Origin: Athripsodes cinereus
Taxonomy: Eukaryota; Arthropoda; Insecta; Trichoptera; Leptoceridae
Length of the DNA stretch: 64,000 bases
Assembly: GCA_947579605.1 (NCBI GenBank)
Contig: OX388318.1
Coordinates: 12,462,001-12,526,000 of the forward strand
Direction of reading: 5' to 3'
Shown: piece by piece, positions 29,017 through 40,154 of the stretch
How positions within the stretch are numbered: the first letter of the stretch is position 1
How the letters are laid out: each line of letters begins with the position of its first letter
Program-made: the position numbers and the translations under genes
Notes under the pieces: generated by a model
Told to the model about the DNA's origin: nothing
Databases searched by the model: none
The model's input: the letters and a program-made list of their open reading frames with translations, nothing else

Positions 29017-29174
29017 ATGATAGTCGTTTTGTTTATTGTCACGTGGAAATATTGTACATATTATACCACAAATGCATCATGCCATGTGGAGAAAATTGGA
29101 ACTTCAATTGTTGAAAGCAAATTAATTGATATTACGAAAAAAATAAAAGCGGACCAATTATTTTCAATTAAAAA
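29017..29174 (+). CDS. Unrecognised open frame, possible secreted-protein exon
   Basis: From the ATG at 29017 the frame begins MIVVLFIVTWKYCTYY, then NASCHVEKIGTSIVESK and IDITKKIKADQLF. Mixed composition and a hydrophobic start make a first exon conceivable. The frame runs into an old SINE-C relic and stops there. No donor site stands out and no family is recognised. Confidence 0.18.
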
Positions 29175-29262
29175 GCGACCAGTAGCCTGATAGTAGAATT
29201 TCGATCTTTCGAATTAGATTTCCCAAATTCGAACACTTTCATTGTCAACCTACTCTATTTTC
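29175..29262 (+). mobile_element. SINE-C relic (head only)
   Basis: GTAGCCTGATAGTAGAATTT and AAATTCGAACACTT align with box A and box B of the 24.8-kb copy, followed by GTCAACCTAC. Heavily mutated. Confidence 0.45.
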
Positions 29263-29454
29263 ATGGCAACGCATTTTTTAGTGTGAAGTATTGGAGTTCA
29301 TTTACTTTTCACAATTACACAATTAAAACTCTGGACATATTATATGTCTACTCGCTCCCAATGACAAATATTTGAATGTTTTTAATTTAATACTCGAGTA
29401 AGTAAACAAAAGTTTGGAAATTTGGAGCAAATAGGTGATAAAAATATGTATTTA

Positions 29455-29680
29455 CGTGAAAGAGGGGGTTTGATAAAGCGCGAACGTTTGAGAATCACGT
29501 GGCTTGACCACATGGATCAAATTCTCAAGGACGACCGCGTAGAGAGAAAGAAATTGACCTGCGTATATGAGAAATTGTATGGTTATCAAAGAAACGAAAG
29601 ATGTATATAAGGATTGACCTACATAGCGTCCTATTCTCTCTGCCAACCCCATTTGGGACATGGCATGAGGGTATAGATAA
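29455..29680 (+). mobile_element. RTE-like family 2, 3'-end fragment
   Basis: Translation includes RLRITWLDHMDQILKDDRV, then frameshifts, and later ILSANPIWDMA. The nucleotide end ACCCCATTTGGGACATGGC and ATGAGGGTATAGATA matches the family 3' terminus. It is a 5'-truncated, mutated copy. Confidence 0.7.
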
Positions 29681-30369
29681 ATAGACATACATATCATAGT
29701 TAATAAATATCATATTACTGAAATGTGAACTGAAATGAAGCATATACTAAAATGAAACTTATGTTAGTTTTCAGTTTCAACTAACAGTGGTCAAACTTCT
29801 CACGCAGACTTGTGCTTCTAAAATAAAAGATCCTCAAACCTTTCTTGCTAAACTCACCTCAAGATCCCGGATGATTATCCAAGATCACTTAAAACTAAAT
29901 TTTGTCACAACATGCAAACTCTAAAAAATAAACCTCACTAGCGCACCCAATTTTGTATCAACACACCTCTCCTGTGTACATTTTGATAGGAGATTAGCTT
30001 CATAGTGTATCATTGTTCATGATTTATAACACGGACAGGACGGACTGACAAGAATGGAAAAGGTATATTATTTTTTTATTACATAACATGTTGTTATTGC
30101 GTGTTGAAAGTTTTTAACAGTAATAATAATGATGGGAAGTTAAACGATTATATTGTTATTATTACTATGAAAGTTAGCCTCGTAAATTTCCTGATAATAA
30201 AGTATAGGTCGTCACTCTTTTGTTTCAATTCATACTAAGGAACACACGGCACAAAAATAATGACAAAACTACCACCCAATGTGCACGTAATCGGACATCA
30301 AAGATATCCCGATGTGACATGGATCATTCAATATCGTAAACATACCTAAGGTTTAAAGTTATAACTAGA
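29681..30369. other. Interval without recognised features
   Basis: No coding-like frame or family repeat is seen. Confidence 0.4.
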
Positions 30370-30605
30370 TAGATGATGATGATGATTCTGGATGATTTTG
30401 TTTTGACGCCGTTTAACAGTCCCTAGACCATCTCAAGGGCGTCGGTGAAGAGTACAGTTTTCAATTTGTTTCTGAAGCTGATGACAGTCTGATTGTCTCT
30501 CAATGGCACCGGTAGACGATTCCACGGAACCGGCCCAACAACACCAAAAGCCCTCTCATAGAAGTTAGACTTACCGGCTCTATTGGGCTCAGTAAGTATA
30601 TTCAC
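30370..30605 (-). pseudogene. LINE ORF C-terminal fragment
   Basis: The minus-strand frame contains FYERAFGVVGPVPWNRLPVP, then QTVISFRNKLKTVLF and a stop. G-WN-LP then SF-LK--LF is the hallmark terminus of many LINE reverse transcriptase proteins. The sequence downstream (30370-30440) recurs at 3105-3240. It is 5'-truncated at about 30605, where a different retroelement fragment begins. Confidence 0.6.
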
Positions 30606-30606
30606 A

Positions 30607-30785
30607 GCCTGTTACAGAAGCTAAACCCAAGGAATCAAAAATTTTGGCAATATCTGAAAGAACATTTCTCTTTGTTGGACTTAGATAGTGGATGAATGGT
30701 CCTGTCATTCCTACGAGAAAGCCGATAGTCTTTTCTGGCTCATGTTTAAAGATTCCCAATTTTGATTTACCAAAAAGAACAATCT
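30607..30785 (-). pseudogene. LTR-retrotransposon Pol fragment, BEL/Pao-like
   Basis: The minus strand reads KLGIFKHEPEKTIGF and then SPTKRNVLSDIAKIFDSLGL. TKR-VLS-IA-IFDPLGL is the conserved junction between the reverse transcriptase and the Pao-type region in BEL/Pao polyproteins. Only about 60 codons survive. No LTRs are visible. Family assignment rests on this one motif. Confidence 0.5.
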
Positions 30786-31215
30786 TTTTTTATCCATAAG
30801 ATCACCTTAATGAATCCTCTACAAAATTAAGCTATTCCACCATGACGACATTATAGCATTGGGAATGTCATGAAAAGAGGCAACTTAATTGTTCTTTAAT
30901 CACTCTTCATAGAAGTAGACTGTGCTTACTATAATATACTGTAAAAGAAACGTATGAAAGATTTATATTACTATAACTTTCCATACAGTTTTAGATAGGT
31001 AGGTAACGCTTTTCATATATATTCAATATCACCATATTATTACTATGTGAAATGAGTTATAAAATACTCTCATACATAGATTCCGTTGAATCACTTTATC
31101 GCTGTATATATCGGAATAATCAAACCATGTAGAAGGATTATATTACATTAATTATTATTCGACAAACACGCCCTAAAAAAATCCGACATATAAAAATAAA
31201 AAGCCGTTAACGACC
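30786..31215. other. Interval without recognised features
   Basis: AT-rich; nothing identified. Confidence 0.4.
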
Positions 31216-31274
31216 TATCGGATACCAACACAGATTATTATTATAACTAGCAATTAAGCCCGATCAATTAACAC

Positions 31275-31440
31275 ATATTTGAAGGACGAGATGATTCTCG
31301 CAGAAGACTGGGCTCGTAAGTCACCAAAATAACACACTGATGCATGGAGGCGTATAGAGGATTTTTTCGACTGGCAAAGGATAAAGAGACCTTTGCAGAG
31401 GTGATTGCTAACGTCGGGGAAACCTGATAAGGCCATAGGA
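31275..31440 (+). pseudogene. Decayed retroelement coding remnant (uncertain)
   Basis: Plus-strand frames with interruptions read GRDDSRRRLGS, then MEAYRGFFRLAKDKETFAEV and IANVGET. A D--R-F-RLAKD--TF--VIANVG arrangement resembles the last part of RTE-like proteins. GC content is above the flanks. I would not call a family. Confidence 0.25.
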
Positions 31441-31845
31441 GAAAAATAATTAACACATGGAAAAGTTATCGAATTCGCGGAAAATCGATTAGTAAAACGT
31501 GTTTCGATTTTTCAATTCATGCTCACCAATTCTTGATCTTGTGGGTCGTAGTGGTTCGGGATTCCACTGTGGATACTTTCTCCAGACTTTCCTGTTTCCC
31601 TGTGTTTCCAGAATTTCTGAATATTCTAATAAAATAATTTCACTGCATTAGAATGTTCAGTAACAAACTTATTTTGGACTTCTTAGCTTTACAACCAGCC
31701 AACCAAATATTTTCAGTGAGTTAAAGACCTATTGGAAGCTTTATTTCATGTAACAAAACCATAAATTCGTAAAGAGGGTAATTTTATCTCGCCGAGCATC
31801 GTGCAAAAAACATATTGTAGACATGTCTACCTTTCTATCAACAGT

Positions 31846-31945
31846 ACCATCACGACATCTCCCATTAATGAGGTGGCCAATGGACTAACTGCAATTGTAA
31901 AAGGCATTAAAGCTGTCCTCTTCATGTTAATAAAATAAACATTGA
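31846..31945 (-). mobile_element. SINE-B 3' part
   Basis: ACCATCACGACATCTCCC, then GAGGTGGCCAATGGAC and AAGCTGTCCTCTTCATG follow the order of the SINE-B complement. It is 5'-truncated. Confidence 0.6.
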
Positions 31946-32999
31946 TAAATAAATATAATCGAATAGACTGAAATATTTGTAAGAGGATTAGTAGTCAAAT
32001 ATCGGTTTTAATTAAACTTCGATACGGCGGGAACGTTCATTCATTTCCCCCGGACATCCGTTGAATAGCGCTGATTTTTGGCATAAAGGTTGTTTTAGTA
32101 TCCTGTTCACCCCCTATTGAACGATATAATAATATTGGCCAGTCAACACAATATGTTGTTACATATCACACATCTTTACACGATTACCTATAAAAATATG
32201 AACTACAGTTTTACTTTTGTAGTGTAATTAAATAAATAAAGTATCAAAAGACGCATTAAATCATTTAGCTCCTGATACTTTTTTTCCAATTGGGGCTTAT
32301 TCAAACCAAAATTTTGCATCACATTTGTTGCATTATGAATAACCATAAATAATATAATTAGTTCGTATTTACATGTACTTTGTAATATTCTTTCTCACCA
32401 CACAACAACCATAAACTTCCGAATTCAGCCAAGGCCCACCCAAGGCTATCAATAATGTTAGTTATTTTCTATATTTTAATCATTAATTATAAGCAGAGTA
32501 TTTTCGAATACAAATTTCCTGCAGCGCCATCCATTTTCGACAATAGTTCACCTGTCATATTATAATATGACTATGAATCTCTTTATCAAAATCCATATGA
32601 TGTTATGAAATTGTACCTATCTCATTCATAACCTCATAGCATACAGGACTTGTTTGATATGGTGGCTTTTCAAAGCTGAATTCCAATCCTACTCAAAAGT
32701 GATCCTACAATAATAATAATCATACAAATAATACTAACTAACTAACCTGGCGTAATACAAGGAATAAAAAACTGAAAATTTTCCGTATCAGGATATATTA
32801 TATTAAACTTTAAACACATTTACAATTCTGATTTGGCGATTAGATACCAATATCCAGTTTTTTTGCAGGAAGAGGATGACTTGCACAATAATCACTTGCA
32901 GTTACTCCACTGAATAAGCCACTTGTGAATGATGTATTGATGGTGTATACAGATAGGAAGAATATTATAAATATCAGTATCATTTATACTGGTCGATTT
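31946..32999. other. Long AT-rich interval, nothing recognised
   Basis: No coding-like frames, splice-bounded exons or family repeats are seen over about 1 kb. Confidence 0.4.
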
Positions 33000-33230
33000 C
33001 GAGAACGGAACACTACATAGATCTTACCTCACATACTTATTTTACTTCTTCTATATTCATGCAATTTCTAATGCACACACGTCGATTTCTCTCACTCAAC
33101 ACACGGCCGTTTTCAGGAATTTGATGCACGTAATCAAGGACCATTATTTTCGGGTGCCCGTGCTTTCTCACACCCCTTCTTTCAGACATGTATATTCTCT
33201 TTGTCATCTATGCGTTTAACATTTCCAGAC
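33000..33230 (-). mobile_element. RTE-like family 2 fragment
   Basis: The minus strand includes TKRIYMSERRGVRKHGHP, GRVLSERNRRVCIRNCMN and IEEVK, aligned with the 62.3-kb copy. The extreme 3' end is missing, and mutations disrupt the frame. Confidence 0.65.
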
Positions 33231-33286
33231 TTAGATATTATTTTCATGAAAGTTTTGTGGTTGCCTTCACATCACTTTTAATATAG

Positions 33287-33888
33287 GTATTTGTTAATAA
33301 AACAGATGGGAAAGTAAAATTTTACTATCCAGGTACACATTTAAAGGATGAAGAAACCTTCATAGAACGTGTTGTTTTCACTTTTGATTGTCTGGTAAAA
33401 GCAGTGATAAAGGATAAATATATGAACAAGAATACATTCGCATTTATGTACAATTATTTCACTAACTATTTACGCTGGGATTACATATGTAGATCTTCTC
33501 ACAATAGTAGATTACAACATATTATTATTAATATTATGTATTCATAAATGAAATTGTTGAAGTACTTACTTGTGATGTGCCAAATATTATATTTCCAAAA
33601 AATTGTGATTATGCGGATGTTGGCCGCATTGATTTGGTTTAGGTAAGAAAAAATATGATTGGGCATCAAGCTGAAAGAAGGGTAGTGAAAAATTTGGAGT
33701 TTTCTAAATTTCTGTTACAAAATAATGAAATTGTGATGTATCCAAAATTTCTAGACCAAATTAAAAAATTTTGGCCAAGGGGGGTATTTACTCAATTTAA
33801 TAAACTAAATCGTGAAAACTCGAAAAAAAAAATAAAGACGACAATTTCCCTGATCATTCATAGACGAGTGGAGGCATTTAAAGATTGA
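33287..33888 (+). pseudogene. Unrecognised decayed coding tract in three frames
   Basis: Three consecutive open segments follow an acceptor-like CACTTTTAATATAG. The first, 33287-33547, contains GKVKFYYPGTHLKDEETF and NTFAFMYNYFTNYLRWDY. The second, 33541-33642, contains VLTCDVPNIIFPKNCDYADV. The third, 33655-33888, contains HQAERRVVKNLEFSKFL and QIKKFWPRGVFTQFN. Composition is protein-like (Asp, Glu, Gly, Pro, Trp, His all used), unlike chance frames in this AT-rich DNA. The frame changes suggest frameshifts or unresolved introns (GTAAG follows at 33643). It could be a dead host gene, a transposon gene or an old viral insertion; I cannot tell. Confidence 0.35.
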
Positions 33889-34478
33889 ATAGAATAGAAT
33901 ATAACAATTTAATATTCGTAATCGCAAATTAATGTCAAAATTAGACATTTGACACATCACTAGTAGGTACCTACCTTCCGTTATTGAAATAAACATACAA
34001 ATTACAAGGGTATATTATTGTATAAATTTTCAGTATTCAGAGGCATTCATAATAATCTGATTACATCCCTATCAATAAATTAAATATCATGATATCGGAA
34101 ATAGGAACATAATATAAATAATATGCAAATTTGTAAATCTATGTACCTAATTATTTGAGAGATATTTTTTATGTTGTGAGTACCTACTTAAAAAGTAATA
34201 AGCTCGCATAGTACTATACTAAAAAAAAAAGCTCACATTGTCAGTTATTTTTTGTCTATTTTGAAAGTAAGTATATTATTTATTAAATAAATAATCTGAA
34301 AAGTATTTTTTATTGAAATATCGAACTATACAATTTCGAAAACACACGAAACTACCATATAAGTGACTGGAAGCATTCAGCATGCTGTTGGTACCCATAC
34401 TAGGTATCTCAGAACAATACCTACACATGAAACTGCCATTGGGGTTTATAAGAGAAAATATCGGAGCCTTTGGCAAAT
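33889..34478. other. Interval without recognised features
   Basis: No gene or repeat family is seen. The minus-strand frame at 34276-34557 overlaps the tRNA-like sequence and is not supported. Confidence 0.4.
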
Positions 34479-34551
34479 CGCCCGGTAGCTTAATTGAACA
34501 AAGCACATTTCGTGAAAAATAAGTTGCGAGTTCAAGTCCCGTTCGGGGCAC
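34479..34551 (+). repeat. tRNA-like sequence, probably a pseudo-tRNA or SINE head
   Basis: A box A-like TAGCTTAATTGAACAAAGC and a box B-like GAGTTCAAGTCCC sit at tRNA spacing. The acceptor stem forms five of seven pairs (CGCCCGG against TCGGGGC), and the T stem four of five. The anticodon arm does not close well, so a functional tRNA gene is unlikely. No known SINE body follows. Confidence 0.4.
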
Positions 34552-35339
34552 TACCAAATAAGATGACGTTGTCTTTTCTAACCCTTATATTTTAAGCGTT
34601 TGTAAAATTTACACAACATTATTTGTTCATATCACCTTACTTTATGATTTCGTAATTGTTCATGTTTTTGATTATGGAATAAAGTTTGTCATTACAATAA
34701 TTACTATAAAAAGCGTTGGGAGTATTGCGTGTCATGTCAATGAGCTTTTAAAGCTGATAAAATAAAATGAAATAAAATCGAAATTATTATGCATAAACAT
34801 TTTGATCTAAGATTTATCATTAATGAAAAAATATCTTAAGTAAGTTTGTACATTTCAATCTACGGAAATTAATCTACTAAGCGTATTAAGACAGGTACAC
34901 ACCTTTCTGTATTGCTTATTATAAAACATAATAAAATAACTTAATAAGGTGCGGAAGATCTTAGACCTCGACACTAAAGGAGGCAACCACCATATTACAA
35001 CTGAACACAAAATTATTGTTTTAACTTCTTTCATCTATATATGAAATATTGGTCATCTGTAATAATATGTACCTAACCATTGCAAAATAATACGTCAAAA
35101 CACTAGAAGATCATTTGCCATATAACAATATAATTATGAATTAATCAGTCATTTGTATTTATGTTCCATTTTTGAATATTTTCTCAATCCGAGATTAAAG
35201 TCTGTAAATGCAAAGTTATATAGCCTCCCTCATAGATGAGTATATATGTATTTAATGTAAAATGCATTGTTACAGTAAGTTATTTATCTAAATCGGCGCT
35301 TGGATTCTATCCCTGGATTTCTGAAATTAAAGTCTAACC
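34552..35339. other. AT-rich interval, nothing recognised
   Basis: No coding character or family repeat is seen. Confidence 0.4.
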
Positions 35340-35525
35340 ATTAATTTAAATCATTTTTAAAATGAAACACGATATATTGTTATTCCACTATTGACTTTAT
35401 TTATTTTTGCTATGTATCGTGCTATATATTTGCTATATTTGCTAATAACTATATATCGTGTTTCATTTTAAAAAAATATTTATATGAACTTCCACCAAGA
35501 ACCGTCGGTCGATAAATTAAACTTC
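35340..35525. mobile_element. Penelope-like foldback without ribozyme centre
   Basis: TGAAACACGATATATTGTT on the left and ACTATATATCGTGTTTCA on the right form arms. The right end ACCAAGAACCGTCGGTCG is the complement of the family end block at 13345 and 27347. The ribozyme-bearing middle is missing, leaving a TTTGCTATATTTGCTA tract. Confidence 0.55.
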
Positions 35526-35634
35526 ATTAATTTAAATATTTTATTTATCTTGTTTCGATTTCGCCTGTCATTGTTACACATATTAGGCAATTTATGGAAG
35601 TAAACAAAGTGTTTTACTGTATTCAATAGTATAA

Positions 35635-35765
35635 GTATAGTAACCTGGTTTCAACTTACAAAGTCATTGTCAAACGTTTTAACACCTATTATTTTATACA
35701 ATAAACTCAAATAGTCTATTCACATAAATTAATAAGCAGTTTTACAAAATAAATGTCAACTTAAT
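35635..35765 (+). mobile_element. Penelope-like fragment, CCTGG family
   Basis: GTAACCTGGTTTCAACTTAC, then AAAGTCATTGTCAAACG is the complement of the hammerhead-like block in the 17.1-17.9 kb foldback. A single, diverged copy. Confidence 0.5.
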
Positions 35766-35829
35766 CAATAAAAAAAATTGAGCAGTTAAAAATAATGTGA
35801 AAAAAGCGAGAGAAGTATGTAAGAATTCG

Positions 35830-36050
35830 TCAAATTAGCGTTCCTCTCTCTCTCTGTCTTCCCCACCTGGGGTGCTGCGTGAGTTTATAGTAGGAATAAT
35901 TAAAGTTAGTTGGAAGAGATCGCGCCTTTGCAATAAACTCGCCCTCTGTATATTGATTGCATCTAACCTGAATGTTTTCCTTCTATGTTATTGTTTGTAA
36001 TCAATGTACCTACAGCAAAGAATGAATAAATAAATAAATAAAGAATCATT
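35830..36050 (+). mobile_element. LINE 3' end with AATA tail
   Basis: GGAAGAGATCGCGCCTTTGC, then AATAAACTCGCCCTCTGTA and TGTATATTGATTGCATC lead to TGAATAAATAAATAAATAA. This ending (a block around GAGATCGC followed by CGCC-CTTTGTA) is typical of the last codons and 3' UTR of Jockey-like LINEs in insects. The rest of the element is absent. Confidence 0.5.
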
Positions 36051-36484
36051 ACCTTACTAGTAGCTATAAGTAGTGCCATCTACTGGGAGGTGATGAAACT
36101 ATCATAAAATTTTCGCCTTTTCCAAAGACAGTTAGTAAGTAAATAGGTAGGTACATAAGTAACGCAATATTATTTAGTGGCTGGTAGGTACGTGGCATTA
36201 TTTTATATTCATTATTCTAGCTCAGAACACTGGTTGGATGTTGCTACTACTAACTTGGCATGAATATTCATGATGAAAACACAAGGTTTTCATAATAACA
36301 CAACTGATGAAGTTGTAAAAATATTATTACACTTACTACTAGAGATGGGCCGAATATGATGTCAACTATCCAGAAACATATCAATTTTATAGTCGGCTAT
36401 TAGTCGGCAAAAGTGTCCGACTAATCGGCACTTGATGGATAGTATATTTAAGAAATAGATTACCTGTATATTGCCTAAATTTAT

Positions 36485-36790
36485 TCATTTGAAAACGCGT
36501 ATCATCACACTTCCCACGGATGAGATAACCAATCTCTCTTTTCTTTAAGCTTTCGAGTGTCCTGTAAAAGGAATGTATTCGTAAAACACTCCATGTAGAA
36601 CATTTAAAATCTTCGAATCAGCGATGAGGTTTGCCACGCATTCTCAATATACTACTATCCTTTTATCGCATCACGACATATCCCACAAATGGGGAAGCTA
36701 GCAGACTAGCTGCATAAAATGAACATACAAGCTGTCCTCTTTGTGGCAGCAAAAATTTGGACCATTTTAAAAATCTTGTTTTTTTTTGAA
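36485..36790. mobile_element. Two head-to-head SINE-B fragments
   Basis: Forward: CTTTCGAGTGTCCTGTAAAA, then GATGAGGTTTGCCACGCATT. Reverse: TCACGACATATCCCACAAAT, then CTAGCTGCATAAAATG and CAAGCTGTCCTCTTTGTGGC. They share the junction near 36657. Confidence 0.65.
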
Positions 36791-36831
36791 AAATTTACAT
36801 TCTTATCACAGTAAATCTACTGCCTACACAG

Positions 36832-37043
36832 CAGGGCTACTCTTGACACAATCTAAATACGATCTTATTCTAGTCTTGATCTTGATCATACGACGCACGA
36901 AGTGACTATTGGCCAAAAATACACGCAAACCGTTCGCGCGATAGCGGTAGCGCGGTGTTTTTGACCATAGTCCCTTCGTGCGTCGTATGATCAAGATCAA
37001 GACTAGATTAAGATCGTGTTTAGTTTTATCAAGAGTAACCCTG
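36832..37043. mobile_element. Foldback MITE, CAGGGCTACTCTTGA family
   Basis: The left end CAGGGCTACTCTTGACAC and right end TCAAGAGTAACCCTG are near-perfect inverted repeats. The inner arms GATCTTGATCATACGACGCA and its inverse continue the pairing to a CG-rich centre (GTTCGCGCGATAGCGG). A related copy is at 7944-8109. A 3-bp CAG flank is present on both sides but may be chance. Confidence 0.7.
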
Positions 37044-37411
37044 CAGGATATGTTGTGATGTCACCAATGTTGGCCAATCGGCAACTTGAGTACCTATATA
37101 TTATTAGCCTGCTTGTTGGCTAAACAGTCCATCTCTACTTACTACACTACTTGTACTGCCACTATGTATATGAATTCTTTTACTTATTATCACTTTCTTA
37201 CATAGCTTTCAAACACCTCCTATATACGTACAATCCTTCTTCTCCCTTTTCTCACACCTTCTGTTTAATATCTTAGTTAATCTACTTTGAAATGTATCTG
37301 AATAAACTTTTTTAAGTAGGAATAATATAACATAATATTTATTAAAAACCTAAAAAATACAATGGTTTGTACTTACTTTCATCTATCTCATCATTTCTTC
37401 CTGTTTAATTC

Positions 37412-37594
37412 GTCGGTAGCCTGGAGGTAGAGTCTCGGCCTCGTGAACATGGGATCGGTGGTTCGATACCAGGTGCCGGCAAACTCCCCTTTCACGACAC
37501 AAGCTTTTAGTAGCTTACTGTGAAAGGTGTATAAGGTTGTATTTGGGTTTATAACAAACAAAACCCAGAAATATCTTTTTTAAAAAAAAAAAAA
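37412..37594 (+). mobile_element. SINE-C, full length
   Basis: Head GGTAGCCTGGAGGTAGAG and GGTTCGATACC (boxes A and B), body CAAACTCCCCTTTCACGAC and TAGCTTACTGTGAAAGG, tail TTGTATTTGGGTTTATAAC, ATATC and poly-A. A short AATTC repeats on both sides and may be the target duplication. This is the best reference copy of the family in the window. Confidence 0.85.
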
Positions 37595-37624
37595 AATTCT
37601 ATCCATGTTTGTCCGGGGCATCTC

Positions 37625-37795
37625 TCTTATTACGGAGGGTGGACGCAAGCATGTTTCGTGCCAATAAAAAGAAGTCATTCACGATGAGCAACAAACCTCA
37701 TAACTGAAATGGATTTTTTTACTGTCTTAGGTTTTATTTTGTTAAATGTTACGAACCCAAAAAAATAAGAGATATTTTCTTTGCTGGTAGCTCTA
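37625..37795 (-). mobile_element. SINE-B, decayed
   Basis: CATGTTTCGTGCCAATAAAA, then TTCACGATGAGCAACAAACC and AGAGATATTTTCTTTGC follow the SINE-B complement with many changes. Confidence 0.4.
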
Positions 37796-38290
37796 TGAAT
37801 TAGAATGATATGAGAACGATACGTTGCAAATTTAAATTCCATGAAAACGCTTCAGGTTGTAAACAATGAAATCTAAATTATTCTTGGAATGAAGTATGCC
37901 TGTGTTTTCATTTCGTATACTATTACAATAATTGAAATATGAAAATCAGATCCATTTATTTGATATTTTAACATGCAGCATGCCTTTCGAAATAATAATA
38001 AAACCTCAAGACCTATTCATGATAAATCACTTTACAATTTGCAAAACTCTACAAGTAGAATTATCGAGGGAAGTATGTAGTACTCTACTCTAACGTAGGT
38101 CTACCACATGCACTTGCAGGCGGCGTAGTTCTCCATCTTACACATAACATTGACTTCATGTCTGAAAACATTATTCATGAAATTTCCACATTGTGTTGAA
38201 TATTGAAATTGTATTAAATATGTATCAATATTAGTTGAATTGTAGAAATGCGAGTAATTGAAAAGATGATGTAATACTAAAAAATATTTG
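37796..38290. other. Interval without recognised features
   Basis: No coding-like frame or family repeat is seen. Confidence 0.4.
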
Positions 38291-38372
38291 ATTTTTTTTT
38301 TTAATAATAATAATAATAATAATAAAATGTTTATTTATCAAAATAAAAATTACAGGATATTATAACATTATA
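38291..38372 (-). mobile_element. (TAA)n tract with LINE-type 3' tail
   Basis: A TAA repeat of about eight units (38302-38325), followed on the plus strand by AATGTTTATTTATCAAAATA. Read on the minus strand, this ends in (TTA)n, as LINE tails often do. Confidence 0.35.
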
Positions 38373-38904
38373 ATAAAGGTACATATTCTAGTAATAACTA
38401 TTTTCTTCTTTTAGTCACATCATCATTGTACCTTTTTTTTTTTTCCCTTCTTAAATACAAATACAACACATCGCACAATTAAATAGTAAATTGGAATTTC
38501 TTCTAGCATTTCCACACTTTTATGTCAAAGTTTTAAATGTCCTTCAAAGTCTTCCAGTTGATATTAGATTTCACTCCATGACATGTTTTGGTGCAAATTT
38601 TATCTGTCACGCTTCACAGCATATCTGTTAAATTTATATCAATTTAGTAAGGAGGTACCTCTGTAGATAGGTACCTACCTAAATCAAATCATTTAATAGA
38701 AGTGTAATAGTTTATTTAAATTTATAAGTAGTTTGAAAATGGAACAGTTTTGAATATTGTGTTGTTATATTTTTTCTGTCTGTCATTGTTGGTATGTGTA
38801 GTAATGTCCATATTTAAACGATTCTTTCAATTATATTATTATTCAATTAAATAAACACCAACTTTTTATTTTAACATCCACATTTCTGACCATTAATATA
38901 CAAA

Positions 38905-39065
38905 TGGTAATAATTGGGATAGTCGGCAGACTTACTATAAACAAGCAAGCTATTCCTATTTGGCGTGCTTCATCACTTTATGTGATGTTTTTCAAATACA
39001 TACCTGCCTTTTAAAGGATACCTACTCAAAAAATTGGAGAAGAGTGAGAGGCTTCTTGTTCCTTG
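38905..39065 (-). mobile_element. SINE-B, decayed
   Basis: ACCTGCCTTTTAAAGGATAC and AAAAGAGTGAGAGGC-like blocks (39002-39055), plus upstream AAGCTATTCCTATTTGGCGTG, match the complement of the family 5' half. Confidence 0.5.
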
Positions 39066-39143
39066 CCTTTTTTTTAATATTTATCTCGAGTAGTTTATGA
39101 CATTCTAAAAAACATTTCAACATACCACCTATCCTGAATATTT

Positions 39144-39330
39144 TATTTATATGGCTTTATGTTAATTACATGCAGATTATATATGGCTTTATGTTAATTA
39201 CATGCAGTTTATATATGGCTTTATGTTAATTACATGCAGATTATATATGGCTTTATGTTAATTACATGCAGATTGTCCGCAGGCTGCTCCACTTCTGAGA
39301 AATGCCGTGATTGTACAGATAGATGGATGT
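39144..39330 (+). repeat. 32-bp tandem repeat grown from a SINE-B 3' end
   Basis: Four near-identical units of ATGGCTTTATGTTAATTACA plus TGCAGATTATAT, at a 32-bp spacing (starts 39151, 39183, 39215, 39247). The last unit runs on into TGTCCGCAGGCTGCTCCAC and ATGCCGTGATTGTACAG, the SINE-B 3' terminus. The unit contains the SINE-B word TTACATGCAG, so the array arose by local expansion inside the SINE. Confidence 0.85.
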
Positions 39331-40080
39331 GGATATAATATAACAAGTTTTTACATGTTTATAACCTGAATTTTAGAACAGATATTATATAAAATAATAC
39401 ATACCAGACAACATATCATTCTGAGTTGCCATAATCAATTTTTATAGTAAATTTCAATTTAATACTCGCAGTAATTTTTTCATTGAGTGCACCCACATAA
39501 AACATTATGTAATAAAAATATGATTGTTGTTTTTATAAAACAAGTTTATTATAATATAAACAATAGTAATAATGGAAAAATAAGTAGGAAATCATAATAT
39601 TAGCAGATAGATATCAATATATATGATACTGAAATCGTAAATATTTGATATTAAATAAATATAATAACAAATGACGGCTCCTTTTTATTTATAACGCAAT
39701 AAAAATATATCTACTGGAGTTTTCCCTTTTCTATAATGCTACTCCCTAGATAGGTTCATAAACATTGCAAGATACAATGATGGGATTGAAACTTTTAATA
39801 TGGCCAAAAACCGAAATGATCAATTTGAAAATTCAAATTCAAATTCAAATAGTTTTATTATAATTCACACGTATACTTGCTCATGACAAAATAACAAGTA
39901 AAATAAAACAAAACAAAATAAGATAAGAAAAACTACCATATATTCCATATATATTTTTTTGGATATGTTGAGAATAAAAAACCCGATCGATTATAAAAAC
40001 GTATCCAAACTAGATATTACAAAATATAAATTCATGTCAAATTTACGTGATAACTAAAAAAAAATGGCGAATGACAAAAA
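39331..40080. other. AT-rich interval with ATTCAA repeats
   Basis: A short (AATTC)n-like run at 39828-39850 precedes TTTTATTATAATTCACACG, another LINE-tail-like context on the minus strand. No gene is seen. Confidence 0.4.
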
Positions 40081-40154
40081 ATGTATATGAAAAAATCGAA
40101 AGAGGCATTTCGTGTCAGAGAATGTCATGGCCAATGCAGAAAAGTATTGATTAT

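Larger units (their letters stand above)
36339..37136. mobile_element. hAT-like TIR element, composite
   Basis: The left end CTAGAGATGGGCC and right end GTCCATCTCT are inverted, with an 8-bp duplication ACTTACTA at 36331-36338 and 37137-37144. The AGAGATGG terminus and 8-bp duplication fit hAT. The interior is made of other repeats: two opposing SINE-B fragments (36485-36660 forward, 36655-36790 reverse) and a foldback MITE at 36832-37043. No transposase frame is present. Confidence 0.65.

Noticed and set aside
34479..34551. Functional tRNA gene
   Set aside because: Anticodon arm does not form and two acceptor pairs are missing.
39144..39275. Regularly spaced repeats resembling a CRISPR array
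   Set aside because: The 32-bp units are contiguous with no unique spacers and derive from SINE-B.
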